Made by a program: the position numbers and the translations under genes. From positions 248,001 to 312,000 of the forward strand of contig JADJYJ010000003.1 of the NCBI GenBank assembly GCA_016719785.1: a stretch of DNA of 64,000 nucleotides, read 5' to 3'. Origin of the DNA: Candidatus Amarolinea dominans. Lineage in GTDB: Bacteria; Chloroflexota; Anaerolineae; SSC4; Amarolineaceae. Positions 26,907 through 36,153 of the stretch are shown in pieces; positions within the stretch are counted from its first letter, which is position 1; each line of letters starts with the position of its first letter. The notes below the pieces were generated by a model. The model did no database searches and had not been told where the DNA came from. It was given only the letters and a program-made list of their open reading frames with translations.

Positions 26907-29150
26907 CCAGGCGCTTGTCTACAACGGCGGCCAGCGACCTACGTTCAACAACGCCGGCACTGTCACGGAGTCGGCAGGTGCAGGCACGTCGCGTATCGAC
27001 ATGATCTTCAACAACACCGGCACGCTCAACCTCCGGGCCGGCACCTTCCAGATCAACAGCGGCGGCAGCAGTTCCGGTCCTTTCCAGGTGCAGGCGGGGG
27101 CAACGCTGAACTTCAGCGTAGACACGTATACCTTCGCGGCGACCGCCACCGTCGCCAATGCCGGCGCAGTTCGTTTCTCCAGCGGCACAGTCACGGTGAA
27201 CGGCGCATTCTCCGGCGCGGGTTCCGTCACGGTCAACGGCGGCACGGCGACCTTCGCCGGTGCGTACACCGCCACGGGTCCCGTCACCCTCAGCAGTGGC
27301 AACCTGATCTTCAACGCCCCCAACGGTGTCAGCTTGCCAACGTTCACCCAAAGCAATGGCACGTTGGACGGAGCGGCCACGGTGACGGTGAACGGAGCGT
27401 TGAGTTGGAGCGGTGGAACCATGAGCGGCAGCGGGCGGACGGTGGCCCAATGGCCCGCTGACCCTCGACGGCCAGGTCAAGTACCTGGACAGGCGCACCC
27501 TGGACATTGCGTCTGGCGCGACGTGGTCGGGCGCCAATCCCATCGGGACAAGCACCGGCGCCGTGATCAACGTGCTGCCGGGCGTCACCTTCGACATTCA
27601 GAATGACCAGGCGCTTGTCTACAACGGCGGCCAGCGACCTACGTTCAACAACGCCGGCACCGTCACGAAGTCGGCAGGTGCAGGCATCGCGTATCGACAT
27701 GATCTTCAACAACACCGGCACGCTCAACCTCCGGGCCGGCACCTTCCAGATCAACGGCGGCGGCAGCAGTTCCGGTCCTTTCCAGGTGCAGGCGGGGCAA
27801 CGCTGAACTTCAGCGTAGACACGTATACCTTCGCGGCGACCGCCACCGTCGCCAATGCCGGCGCAGTTCGTTTCTCCAGCGGCACAGTCACGGTGAACGG
27901 CGCATTCTCCGGCGCGGGTTCCGTCACGGTCAACGGCGGCACGGCGACCTTCGCCGGTGCGTACACCGCCACGGGTCCCGTCACCCTCAGCAGTGGCAAC
28001 CTGATCTTCAACACCCCCGCGGGCGTTACCTTGCCAACGTTCGTCCAAAGCAATGGCACGTTGGACGGAGCGGCCACGGTGACGGTGAACGGAGCGTTGA
28101 GTTGGAGCGGTGGAACCATGAGCGGCAGCGGGCGGACGGTGGCCAATGGCCCACTGACCCTCGACGGCCAGGTCAAGTACCTGGACAGGCGCACCCTGGA
28201 CATTGCGTCTGGCGCGACGTGGTCGGGCGCCAATCCCATCGGGACAAGCACCGGCGCCGTGATCAACGTGCTGCCGGGCGTCACCTTCGACATTCAGAAT
28301 GACCAGGCGCTTGTCTACAACGGCGGCCAGCGACCTACGTTCAACAACGCCGGCACTGTCACGAAGTCGGCAGGTGCAGGCACGTCGCGTATCGACATGA
28401 TCTTCAACAACACCGGCACGCTCAACCTCCGGGCCGGCACCTTCCAGATCAACAGCGGCGGCAGCAGTTCCGGTCCTTTCCAGGTGCAGGCGGGGGCAAC
28501 GCTGAACTTCCAGCGTAGACACGTATACCTTCGCGGCGACCGCCACCGTCGCCAATGCCGGCGCAGTTCGTTTCTCCAGCGGCACAGTCACGGTGAACGG
28601 CGCATTCTCCGGCGCAGGTTCCGTCACGGTCAACGGCGGCACGGCGACCTTCGCCGGTGCGTACACCGCCACGGGTCCCGTCACCCTCAGCAGTGGCAAC
28701 CTGATCTTCAACACCCCCAACGGTGTCAGCTTGCCAACGTTCACCCAAAGCAATGGCACGTTGGGCGGAGCGGCCACGGTGACGGTGAACGGAGCGTTGA
28801 GTTGGAGCGGTGGAACCATGAGCGGCAGCGGGCGGACGGTGGCCAATGGCCCGCTGACCCTCGACGGCCAGGTCAAGTACCTGGACAGGCGCACCCTGGA
28901 CATTGCGTCTGGCGCGACGTGGTCGGGCGCCAACCCCATCGGGACAAGCACCGGCGCCGTGATCAACGTGCTGCCGGGCGTCACCTTCGACATTCAGAAT
29001 GACCAGGCGCTTGTCTACAACGGCGGCCAGCGACCTACGTTCAACAACGCCGGCACCGTCACGAAGTCGGCAGGTGCAGGCACGTCGCGTATCGACATGA
29101 TCTTCAACAACACCGGCACGCTCAATCTCCGGGCCGGCACCTTCCAGATC
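26649..29150 (+). repeat. Tandem ~699-bp coding repeat, three and a half copies
   Basis: The mark CAAAGCAATGGCACGTTG occurs at 26649, 27349, 28046 and 28746 (the last with one change), giving intervals of 700, 697 and 700 bp. The undamaged unit is 699 bp, or 233 codons. Copies are almost identical outside the indels, so the array is young or kept uniform by conversion. The last copy is cut off near 29150, where unique C-terminal sequence begins. Confidence 0.9.
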
Positions 29151-29333
29151 AACGGCGGCGGCGGCAACAACAGCAGCGTGATGGACATCGCGGGCGGTAG
29201 GACGCTGGACATCAACGGGCCTTACACCAACGCTGCCACCGGTGTCATCCAGGGTACCGGGACCCTGGATATCCGCGATGCGCAGTTTACCAACAATGGC
29301 ACGATTGCGCCGACGGTGATCATTCTTCAGTGA
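26863..29333 (+). pseudogene. Giant surface protein, C-terminal beta-solenoid, frame-disrupted in each repeat
   Basis: The segments INVLPGVTFDIQNDQALVYN, TLNLRAGTFQIN, VTVNGAFSGAGSVTVNGG and LSWSGGTMSGSGRTVANGP recur through three reading frames. The indels are +1 at 26746, +1 near 27446, -2 near 27687, -1 near 27796 and +1 near 28509. Relative to the intact 699-bp unit they sum to zero, so the natural C-terminus (GNNSSVMDIAGGRTLDINGP to the stop at 29333) is in the same frame as the segment before the repeats. I therefore read 22184-29333 as one gene of about 2380 codons, damaged either by sequencing or assembly error in repeats or by real decay. Confidence 0.75.
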
Positions 29334-29563
29334 ATTGGTGGTTTCGTCTAGTGGCGAAGGATCGTCAGTGGTGAACGGATCTACTCAGGCGCGCCTGCTA
29401 GAGCAGGACTGACACCTTATTTTGTACGGTAACAGGCCATTTCTATTCAGTGATGGTCTAGGATTACGGAGCATAGATGAGTATAGCGTCTTTGAGCAAA
29501 CGTAGAGGAGTCCCACGGGGGCGCTTTCGTTTTGACGTTGGTTCGATCAGAGGAGAACGAGAT

Positions 29564-32071
29564 ATGTGTCCCAAACACATCATAATCATCCTTGTCCTGC
29601 TGGCGCTTTCCATACCGGCCTCTCCCGCGCACGCTGGCAGCGTCGTGACCACCTGCGACGAACCGCACCTGCTGGCGGCAATGGCTGGCGGCGGCACGGT
29701 CACCTTCAGCTGCAGCGGGACGATCACGCTGTCATCCACGATTACAGTTGCGACCGACACCACCGTCGACGGCAGTGGGCAGAATGTCATTATTAGCGGT
29801 AACCACGCAGTGAGGGTATTCACCGTGAACCCGGAGATTGCCCTAAACCTGAACATGCTGACTATCGCCAATGGGAGATCAGTCGGCGATGGTGGCGGCA
29901 TCCAAAACGACGGCGGCTTGGTAACTATAAGCAACAGCACCTTGTCCAGCAATACTGCCGCATGGAGTGGCGGCGGCATCAGCAACTACCATCCCTATCG
30001 CCACGGGACGGTAACCGTAAGTAACAGCACCTTCTCAGGCAATAGCGCTGATAATGATGGAGGTGGCATCGCTAACTTCGGCGGCACGGTGATGGTGAGC
30101 AACAGTATCTTTTCCGGCAATAGCGCTCTCGGCAGTGGTGGCGGAATCGTAAGCACCTCCACATTGGCCGTGAGCAACAGCACCTTCTCTGGCAACAGCG
30201 CCAGCATCTTTGGTGGCGGCATCTATAATACTGGCGAAGCTATCGTGAGCAACAGCACCTTTTCCGCAAACAGTGCCGATGGCGGCGGCGGTATCCTCAA
30301 TGCCTACGAGTTAACCGTGAGTAACAGCACTTTCTCCGGTAATAGCGCCGCCGGGTATGGCGGTGCCATTTTTAACTTTGAAACGGCGGTCTTGACCAAC
30401 AGCACTCTTTCCGGCAACAGTGCCGATGGCGGCGGCGGCATCTTCAACAACGTCGATAGCTCCCTGACTCTTAGGAACACTGTCGTCGCCAATAGCCCAT
30501 CGGGAAGCAACTGTTACGCCTACGTCAGCCGTCCTATCGTCGATGGCGGCGGGAACCTGAGTTTCGGCGACAACACTTGTCCCGGCATCAGTGGCGATCC
30601 CAAGCTGGGTCCTTTGCAGAACAATGGCGGCCCTACCGAGACAATGGCGCTGGGCGCAGGCAGCGCCGCACGCGACGCAGCCAATGACGCTACCTGTGCG
30701 GCCGCGCCGGTCAACAACCTGGACCAGCGCGGCGTCACTCGCCCCCAGGGTGCACACTGTGACATTGGCGCATATGAAGCGCTGGGTAACCTGGGTAACA
30801 TCGTAAGTATCTGCGATGAAGCGCACTTGTTGGCCGCGCTTGCCGGCGGTGGCACCGTGACCTTCACTTGCAGCGGGACGATCACGCTCTCATCCATGAT
30901 TACGGCTCCGGTGGCGGCCACAATCATCGATGGCAGCGGCCAGAATGTCACCATCAGCGGCAACCACGCCGTACGGCTGTTTTACATCCCGGCTGGCAGC
31001 AGCCTGACCTTGCGCAACCTTAACCTGGTCAACGGTCAGGCGGACAGCGATTCGGGCGGCGCGATCTACAACCTGGGCAGCCTGGTTGTGGCTGGGGGCA
31101 ATTTCGAAAGCAACTCGGCGGAGTTATACGGGGGCGCCATTCTCAACTATGGCACCGCAGATGTCAGCGACACGATGTTCTTTAGAAACGAAGCTGGCGT
31201 CAATGGCGGCGCCATCGACAGCACTGCCCAGTTGAGCGTCCATCGGTCCCGGTTCATCGAAAACACCGCAGGATTCCGCGGCGGAGCGGTCAATAACTAC
31301 TTGGGCACGATCACGGTGGAAGAGAGTCTTTTTGGTGGCAATCGCTCCAGCGGCTACGGCGGCGGGTTGGTCAACGACGGCGGAAACGCTCTCATCCGGG
31401 GATCACGCATAGCACTCAACTCGGCGTCGGACCGTGGTGGTGGCATCAAAAACAGCGGCATCCTCTACGTCTTCGACAGCACTCTTTCGGACAATCGCAG
31501 CCGGGGAGGCGGCGGAATCCTTAACGAAGGCGGAACGGTGACCGTGAGCAACAGCACATTCTCCGGCAATAGCGTCATGGAATTTTCCGGATTTGGCGGC
31601 GGCATCCTCAACGATGGCGGCACGATGGGCGTGATCAACAGCACGTTCTCTGGCAATGGGGCTTATTTCAATTGCGGCGGTGGCATTTCCAATAATGGTA
31701 CGTTGACGCTCAAGAACACCATCGTCGCCAACAGCCCCAGAGGAGACAACTGCGACAGCGTGAACTCCATCACCGATGGCGGCGGCAACTTGAGTTTCGG
31801 CGACTCCACTTGCCCCGGCATCAATGGCGACCCCCAGCTCGGTCCTTTGCAGGACAACGGCGGTCCTACCTATACGATGGCATTGGGCGCCGGCAGCGCT
31901 GCGATTGACGCAGCTAATGACGCCACCTGCGCAGCCGCGCCAATCAGCGGACTCGACCAACGCGGCGTCGCCCGTCCTCAGGGCGCCCACTGCGACATCG
32001 GCGCGTTTGAGGTCACGGACCCGCGCGTGCCAGGGAGGGTGTTCTTGCCGATCATCAGCCGGGCGCAATAA
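29564..32071 (+). CDS. Large secreted beta-helix adhesin (PMP-like, right-handed parallel beta-helix)
   Basis: 835 aa from the ATG at 29564, with AGGAGA at 29551-29556. The signal peptide (HIIIILVLLALSIPASPAHA) is nearly the same as in the paralog at 36154. Two modules follow. Each opens with CDExHLLAA, AGGGTVTFxCSGTITLSS and DGSGQNVxISGNHAVR, runs through many beta-helix coils (VSNSTFSGNSA, GGGIxN), and closes with GGGNLSFGD, CPGI and PQGAHCDIGAYE-like sequence. The protein ends in GRVFLPIISRAQ, matching the terminal motif of the clostripain protein and the 36154 protein. Such helices act as adhesins or surface layers; no catalytic motif is visible. DNA around 30769-30850 is almost identical to 38509-38590 in the paralog. 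Confidence 0.88.
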   Translation: MCPKHIIIILVLLALSIPASPAHAGSVVTTCDEPHLLAAMAGGGTVTFSCSGTITLSSTITVATDTTVDGSGQNVIISGNHAVRVFTVNPEIALNLNMLTIANGRSVGDGGGIQNDGGLVTISNSTLSSNTAAWSGGGISNYHPYRHGTVTVSNSTFSGNSADNDGGGIANFGGTVMVSNSIFSGNSALGSGGGIVSTSTLAVSNSTFSGNSASIFGGGIYNTGEAIVSNSTFSANSADGGGGILNAYELTVSNSTFSGNSAAGYGGAIFNFETAVLTNSTLSGNSADGGGGIFNNVDSSLTLRNTVVANSPSGSNCYAYVSRPIVDGGGNLSFGDNTCPGISGDPKLGPLQNNGGPTETMALGAGSAARDAANDATCAAAPVNNLDQRGVTRPQGAHCDIGAYEALGNLGNIVSICDEAHLLAALAGGGTVTFTCSGTITLSSMITAPVAATIIDGSGQNVTISGNHAVRLFYIPAGSSLTLRNLNLVNGQADSDSGGAIYNLGSLVVAGGNFESNSAELYGGAILNYGTADVSDTMFFRNEAGVNGGAIDSTAQLSVHRSRFIENTAGFRGGAVNNYLGTITVEESLFGGNRSSGYGGGLVNDGGNALIRGSRIALNSASDRGGGIKNSGILYVFDSTLSDNRSRGGGGILNEGGTVTVSNSTFSGNSVMEFSGFGGGILNDGGTMGVINSTFSGNGAYFNCGGGISNNGTLTLKNTIVANSPRGDNCDSVNSITDGGGNLSFGDSTCPGINGDPQLGPLQDNGGPTYTMALGAGSAAIDAANDATCAAAPISGLDQRGVARPQGAHCDIGAFEVTDPRVPGRVFLPIISRAQ

Positions 32072-32119
32072 GCCCCAGAAGGCTCGCCGCGGGCACGGCG
32101 CCGCCTATGTCTTCACAAT

Positions 32120-32177
32120 TGTATCGCTTCTGTATCGGTCAGAGGCTTGTACAGTGGGTGTTCCCGCTGTTTACTAT
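32120..32177 (+). promoter_or_regulatory. TGTATCG direct-repeat promoter, copy F
   Basis: TGTATCG lies at 32120-32126 and 32131-32137, TTGTAC at 32147-32152, and TTTACT at 32170-32175 after a 17-bp spacer. The leader to the ATG at 32383 is about 200 bases, the longest in the set. The remaining intergenic sequence on either side shows no other feature. Confidence 0.75.
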
Positions 32178-32382
32178 CTGCAAGCAGGTTGGCACACACT
32201 CACCGCCTGAGCGATGGAGTCGGTGCTGTGCCTGGAAATGACGTCTGCTTGGAGAGCCCACCTGAAACTAGCCACCCAGCGAGGACATATGCGTACTTCT
32301 ACACTCAACCGACTATGTGTCAGCTTGGCCGTTTGCTCGATTCTTGTTGTTGAGTCATCGTTGAACAAGGAAGTGTGAAACC

Positions 32383-33750
32383 ATGCGTGAACTAACCCAT
32401 CATCGAGCGCCGATCCAACACATTCTGCGAATCCTCACGGTCGTTTGTCTATGGCTGGTGTTCTATGCCCTACTACGGCCGCCAACCATTGCGCACGCCG
32501 GATCATTCACATGGACAGGAGCAGGAGATGGCAGCACGTGGACTGATCCCAGCAACTGGAATCCTAGCAATGGGTACCCAGGCGCAGAGGGTGAGGACGA
32601 CTCGGCCACAATTGTTCGGCTTGGTGGCGGGCCAGCGGACGTTACTCTGAATACAAGCGTTACGCTTGCTTCACTCTCCGTGGCAGAGGGCAGTACCTTG
32701 CGCGGTGGCGTGGTGGATATCAAAGAGGACTTCACGTGGTCTGGCGGGAGGCTTTACAACACGATCAATGTACGCGCTGGGGCCGCCATGACAATCCAAG
32801 GAACGGATCCAAAGACGCTCGCCAAGGCTAGCGGTGGCATGGGGATGATCTCTAATCACGGCGATGCAACCTGGCGTGGTACCGGCCTGCTGACCCTGCA
32901 GACCGAAGCATCGATTGTTAACGCAGGTACCTTCGTAGCCGAGGCGGGTACGATCTTGGTCGGTGGCACTTGCTGCACAGTCAACAACGTGTTCGTCAAC
33001 GAAGGCTTGCTGCGAGTCATCACACCATTCCCGTTTCCACCCGGCCAGGTGACCTTTCGAGGCGCGGCGCTGATCAACAGTGGGACGGTGGAAGCAGTTG
33101 GAACCACACTTGAGCTGGAATATGCCAACCATCTCTTTCATGACGGTAGCGTCTTTACCGGCTCAGGTCGCACTCGCTTGACCGGCCCATCGGCCGTCCT
33201 TGATGGCATCGTAACGATCGCGGCTGGCGGCACGCTAGAACTTGCGAGCATCCCTTCGAGACACGGAATTCTTGCAGGGACCGCCACAATCAATGGCCCA
33301 GGGACGCTGCTCTGGACAGGCGGGACCTTGCGCGCGGACTTGACCATTGCGCAGGAAACGACGATGATCATTCGAGGGGACGCCGACAAAACACTCGATG
33401 CTGGTTACGACGGTGGTGTGCTGACCAATGAAGGGAATGTGTTTTGGGAGAACGGGCGATTGAAGTTCGATTTCGAGCCGCTTTTGGTTAACGCCGGAAC
33501 GTTTACTATTCAGAGCGACTCGGTCCTGCAGGCCAATCGCTGCTGCCTACCGCCCGTAGCCACCTTCAAAAACGCTGGTACGTTGATCAAATCTGCTGGG
33601 ACCGGCAGTTCGACCTTCCAAGGGGTAGGGCTTGTGAATTCAGGTGTGCTTGACATCCGTTCAGGGGCAATCGACCTTGACGACAGCGCTCACATTCTAG
33701 ATCAAGGGAGTGTACTGCGCGGCGCAGGGCGGCTGCGTGTGATTGGCTGA
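32383..33750 (+). CDS. Secreted beta-solenoid adhesin with C-terminal LAS peptidase, part 1 of 3
   Basis: The start is the ATG at 32383 with AAGGAAG nine bases before it. A signal sequence (ILRILTVVCLWLVFYALL, cut near IAHAG) is followed by the module FTWTGAGDGSTWTDPSNWNP, typical of beta-solenoid surface proteins, and by solenoid coils rich in VNAGTF, TWRGTG and GAALINSGTVE. The frame stops at 33750 after GAGRLRVIG, but the next frame goes straight on with the expected GTLAIDAGGTLELA. The stop is thus a frameshift, not the real end. The complete original gene probably ran from 32383 to 36007, about 1200 codons. Confidence 0.78.
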   Translation: MRELTHHRAPIQHILRILTVVCLWLVFYALLRPPTIAHAGSFTWTGAGDGSTWTDPSNWNPSNGYPGAEGEDDSATIVRLGGGPADVTLNTSVTLASLSVAEGSTLRGGVVDIKEDFTWSGGRLYNTINVRAGAAMTIQGTDPKTLAKASGGMGMISNHGDATWRGTGLLTLQTEASIVNAGTFVAEAGTILVGGTCCTVNNVFVNEGLLRVITPFPFPPGQVTFRGAALINSGTVEAVGTTLELEYANHLFHDGSVFTGSGRTRLTGPSAVLDGIVTIAAGGTLELASIPSRHGILAGTATINGPGTLLWTGGTLRADLTIAQETTMIIRGDADKTLDAGYDGGVLTNEGNVFWENGRLKFDFEPLLVNAGTFTIQSDSVLQANRCCLPPVATFKNAGTLIKSAGTGSSTFQGVGLVNSGVLDIRSGAIDLDDSAHILDQGSVLRGAGRLRVIG

Positions 33751-33758
33751 GCGTCGAT

Positions 33759-34892
33759 TTGTGGGGCACGCTGGCAATTGATGCCGGTGGCACCCTGGAG
33801 TTGGCTGCGGCGCCGACAGATGCGGCCACACTGCGTGGCGGGGAGATCATCGGAGCAGGCGTCATCACTGGCACTGGCACGTTCCTCTGGACCGGCGGAG
33901 AAATCGCAGGCGCGGTTGTCGTCGGCCCACAGACCACCTTGCGCATCGATGGTCCGGATGCTAAGGTCATCAGTACGGGCGCAGGGACGGGCCGTCTCGA
34001 TCTCCTTGGCACGGGTAGATGGGCAGGAACAGGCGCGATCCGCCTCGAGAGTGGTGTGCATGGTGCGCAGTTCACCAACCGAGGAACGCTCGTCGCAGAA
34101 AGCAACGCATCGATGGTCGGGGACGGGACTGGAAATCTGTTTCGCAACGTCGGTGCATTTAGGCGCAACGCCGAAGGCGCTAACCACTTCAGCGATGACC
34201 TCGTCTTCCAAAACCGCGGGACAGTCGAGCTAACACAAGGTGCCCTTGTCTTCGACAGTGACGCAGGTTATTTACAGCTTGGCGGCACAACCAACTTGGT
34301 AGGGGGGGCTATTTCGACGACAACCAACATCGATCTTCGGGGCGGTTCGCTGACCGGTGTTGGTACGATCATCGGGACAGTGATCAACAAAGGGCGAATT
34401 GCACCAGGCGCGCCACTGGGTGTGCTTACGATCACCGGTGATCTTGTTCAACGCGCCGACGGCATCCTTGAGCTAGAACTGGGCAACATTGCCAGTGCCA
34501 CGGCTCAAGCGAACGCAACTGCCGCCAACCTGATGCAAACAGCGGTGCCTCAACCTGCTAACTTGGCGTTTCGCGTCTTCTTACCAGTGGCAGAGACGAA
34601 CCCCATAGCCAGTGTTCACCCTGGTCTCTCCGACCAGGTCGCCGTTAGCGGGCAGGTGACCCTCGATGGCATTCTGCAGCTCACTCCTCTTGGTGGCATT
34701 GTCCTACCGAGCGGAGCGACTTACACGCTGATGACCTACAGTACACGGTCTGGCGAATTCTCGCATGTGGATGGACTGAATGCTGGGCCTCCTCGACTAC
34801 GTTACGATCCCGCAAATGCTATTCAACAGCGATTCAGTACCGCGCGTATTACTCAGCGCCGATGCTCACACCATCGCGCCAACCGTCTTTAG
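33759..34892 (+). CDS. Secreted beta-solenoid adhesin, part 2 of 3 (continuation)
   Basis: This continues the solenoid of 32383-33750 in a shifted frame (GTLAIDAGGTLELAAAPTDA, GGEIAGAVVVGPQTTLRIDG). It ends in a typical closing strand set (GSLTGVGTIIGTVINKGRIA, GDLVQRADGILELELGNI). The last ~25 codons are out of frame. From about 34818 the natural sequence is read in the next frame as LFNSDSVPRVLLSADAHTIA. There is no independent start site; the first codon given is only where the frame opens. Confidence 0.65.
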   Translation: MWGTLAIDAGGTLELAAAPTDAATLRGGEIIGAGVITGTGTFLWTGGEIAGAVVVGPQTTLRIDGPDAKVISTGAGTGRLDLLGTGRWAGTGAIRLESGVHGAQFTNRGTLVAESNASMVGDGTGNLFRNVGAFRRNAEGANHFSDDLVFQNRGTVELTQGALVFDSDAGYLQLGGTTNLVGGAISTTTNIDLRGGSLTGVGTIIGTVINKGRIAPGAPLGVLTITGDLVQRADGILELELGNIASATAQANATAANLMQTAVPQPANLAFRVFLPVAETNPIASVHPGLSDQVAVSGQVTLDGILQLTPLGGIVLPSGATYTLMTYSTRSGEFSHVDGLNAGPPRLRYDPANAIQQRFSTARITQRRCSHHRANRL

Positions 34893-34924
34893 CCGCGCTC
34901 CGTATGTCCTAAACCGGTCGGTTA

Positions 34925-36007
34925 GTGTTGCGCCCCTTCAGGTGCGTCGTTGATCACAATGGGTCAGGGCTAGCAGGGCATCGCCTCCAAGTCGCGGTCA
35001 CGGCAGATCCCACAAGCGGCGCGCACACTCATGGCAACAATCCCCCCGCTCGACCACACGGCTGGGTGCTGACCAGTCCACCATCGGCCGCCTTTCCACC
35101 CGATAACAGTGATTCAGGGACATTGGTCGATCTTCAAATTCCGGTGGTCCGCACTGGCGCGGATGGTCGCGTTCTGCTCTACTTTATTGCGCCGGAGTTT
35201 GGCGGATTGGAGACAGTGCGGGTCAGTTCGTTGGATCAGCCAGGGCTCTCGGTCGATTTCAGCTTGCTCATCAAGCACCAGGATGGCGGTCTCGATTTCC
35301 AACTTCTACCGGGTCATCCAGCCATCACGCCGATTGGGGCAACCGTTCAGCATGCCGACAACCACTACGGCACGGAGAACATGATTGATGCGCTAGTTGC
35401 CCTGGCAGTAAACTACTACGATCAGACAACGCAACCGCTTAGGGTAAACGACATGTCGCTTCCGTGGGGTGGCCTGTTTGACATTGGAGCAACCCCTGCC
35501 GCTCTCTGGAGAACTCCGCACGGTGGACACCGTTGGGGAAACCAAGTGGATATTGGGTTGGTGGCCGATCCCCCCAATCTCGTATTCGAATCTGTGGTCA
35601 GAGATCAGGGCCGATGGCGGCTCTTGAACGAAGCCAACCATTATCATTTAGTCTTGCAGGATCCTGGGCAGGCAACGGTAGAACGCAAAGTGAGTCAAGC
35701 AACTTGGGACAACCCCAGCCAGCGCATTCTGCGCGTTTCGCTTCAGTTCAAGAATCGAGGGAGTCTGCGTATCGACGCACTGCATCTTGGCGAGCTTACT
35801 GGATCAAATGGCGTCACCTTTGTCGATCTGAATCTGCCGGTCAACCTCGGCGATTTAGGAATCCGCAGCTGGTTGAGTACAGACGTGTTGGTTCAGGTGC
35901 CGCCAGGTATCAGAAGTTTTTCGCTTAGTCCGGCCGGCGTCGTCTTTGCCGATGGGCGAACCTTCATCCTGGCGCCGGAGGGCGTGATGGTGACTGTGCC
36001 GAACTAG
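34925..36007 (+). CDS. LAS-type metallopeptidase-like domain, part 3 of 3 of the adhesin
   Basis: In the true frame this begins as an Ig-like module (VVDHNGSGLAGHRLQVAVTA) that joins the preceding SVAPLQV segment across a frameshift near 34943. The C-terminal ~180 residues show the zinc-ligand pattern of LAS metallopeptidases (M15/MepA/lysostaphin group): His202-x6-Asp209 in GGHRWGNQVDIG and His239-x-His241 in EANHYHLVL, preceded by LPWGGLFDIG. Family members cleave peptidoglycan or glycine-rich peptides. The likely role is processing or remodelling at the surface; this is inferred from motifs. No separate promoter or ribosome-binding site is seen. Confidence 0.65.
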   Translation: MLRPFRCVVDHNGSGLAGHRLQVAVTADPTSGAHTHGNNPPARPHGWVLTSPPSAAFPPDNSDSGTLVDLQIPVVRTGADGRVLLYFIAPEFGGLETVRVSSLDQPGLSVDFSLLIKHQDGGLDFQLLPGHPAITPIGATVQHADNHYGTENMIDALVALAVNYYDQTTQPLRVNDMSLPWGGLFDIGATPAALWRTPHGGHRWGNQVDIGLVADPPNLVFESVVRDQGRWRLLNEANHYHLVLQDPGQATVERKVSQATWDNPSQRILRVSLQFKNRGSLRIDALHLGELTGSNGVTFVDLNLPVNLGDLGIRSWLSTDVLVQVPPGIRSFSLSPAGVVFADGRTFILAPEGVMVTVPN

Positions 36008-36153
36008 TTATGAGGAGAGCATTCTGTTTGCTGATATCAATCCTTGTGCCGGTCAGCGAGTGAACGCCTTCGGCCTCTATCCTGAGTGCCACTGCCAGCG
36101 ACGCCTGAACTCGCCCGATCTCTGCGTGCTTTCGTTTACTCCAAGGAGCAACT

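Noticed and set aside
27344..28993. Long minus-strand frames across the 699-bp repeats.
   Set aside because: Shadow frames of the beta-solenoid repeats; the sense strand gives recognisable protein.
36030..36075. Possible degenerate TGTATCG promoter upstream of the adhesin at 36154 (CTTGTGCCGGTCAG).
   Set aside because: Only a vague match to the GTCAG part; no paired heptamers and no TTTACT at the right distance.
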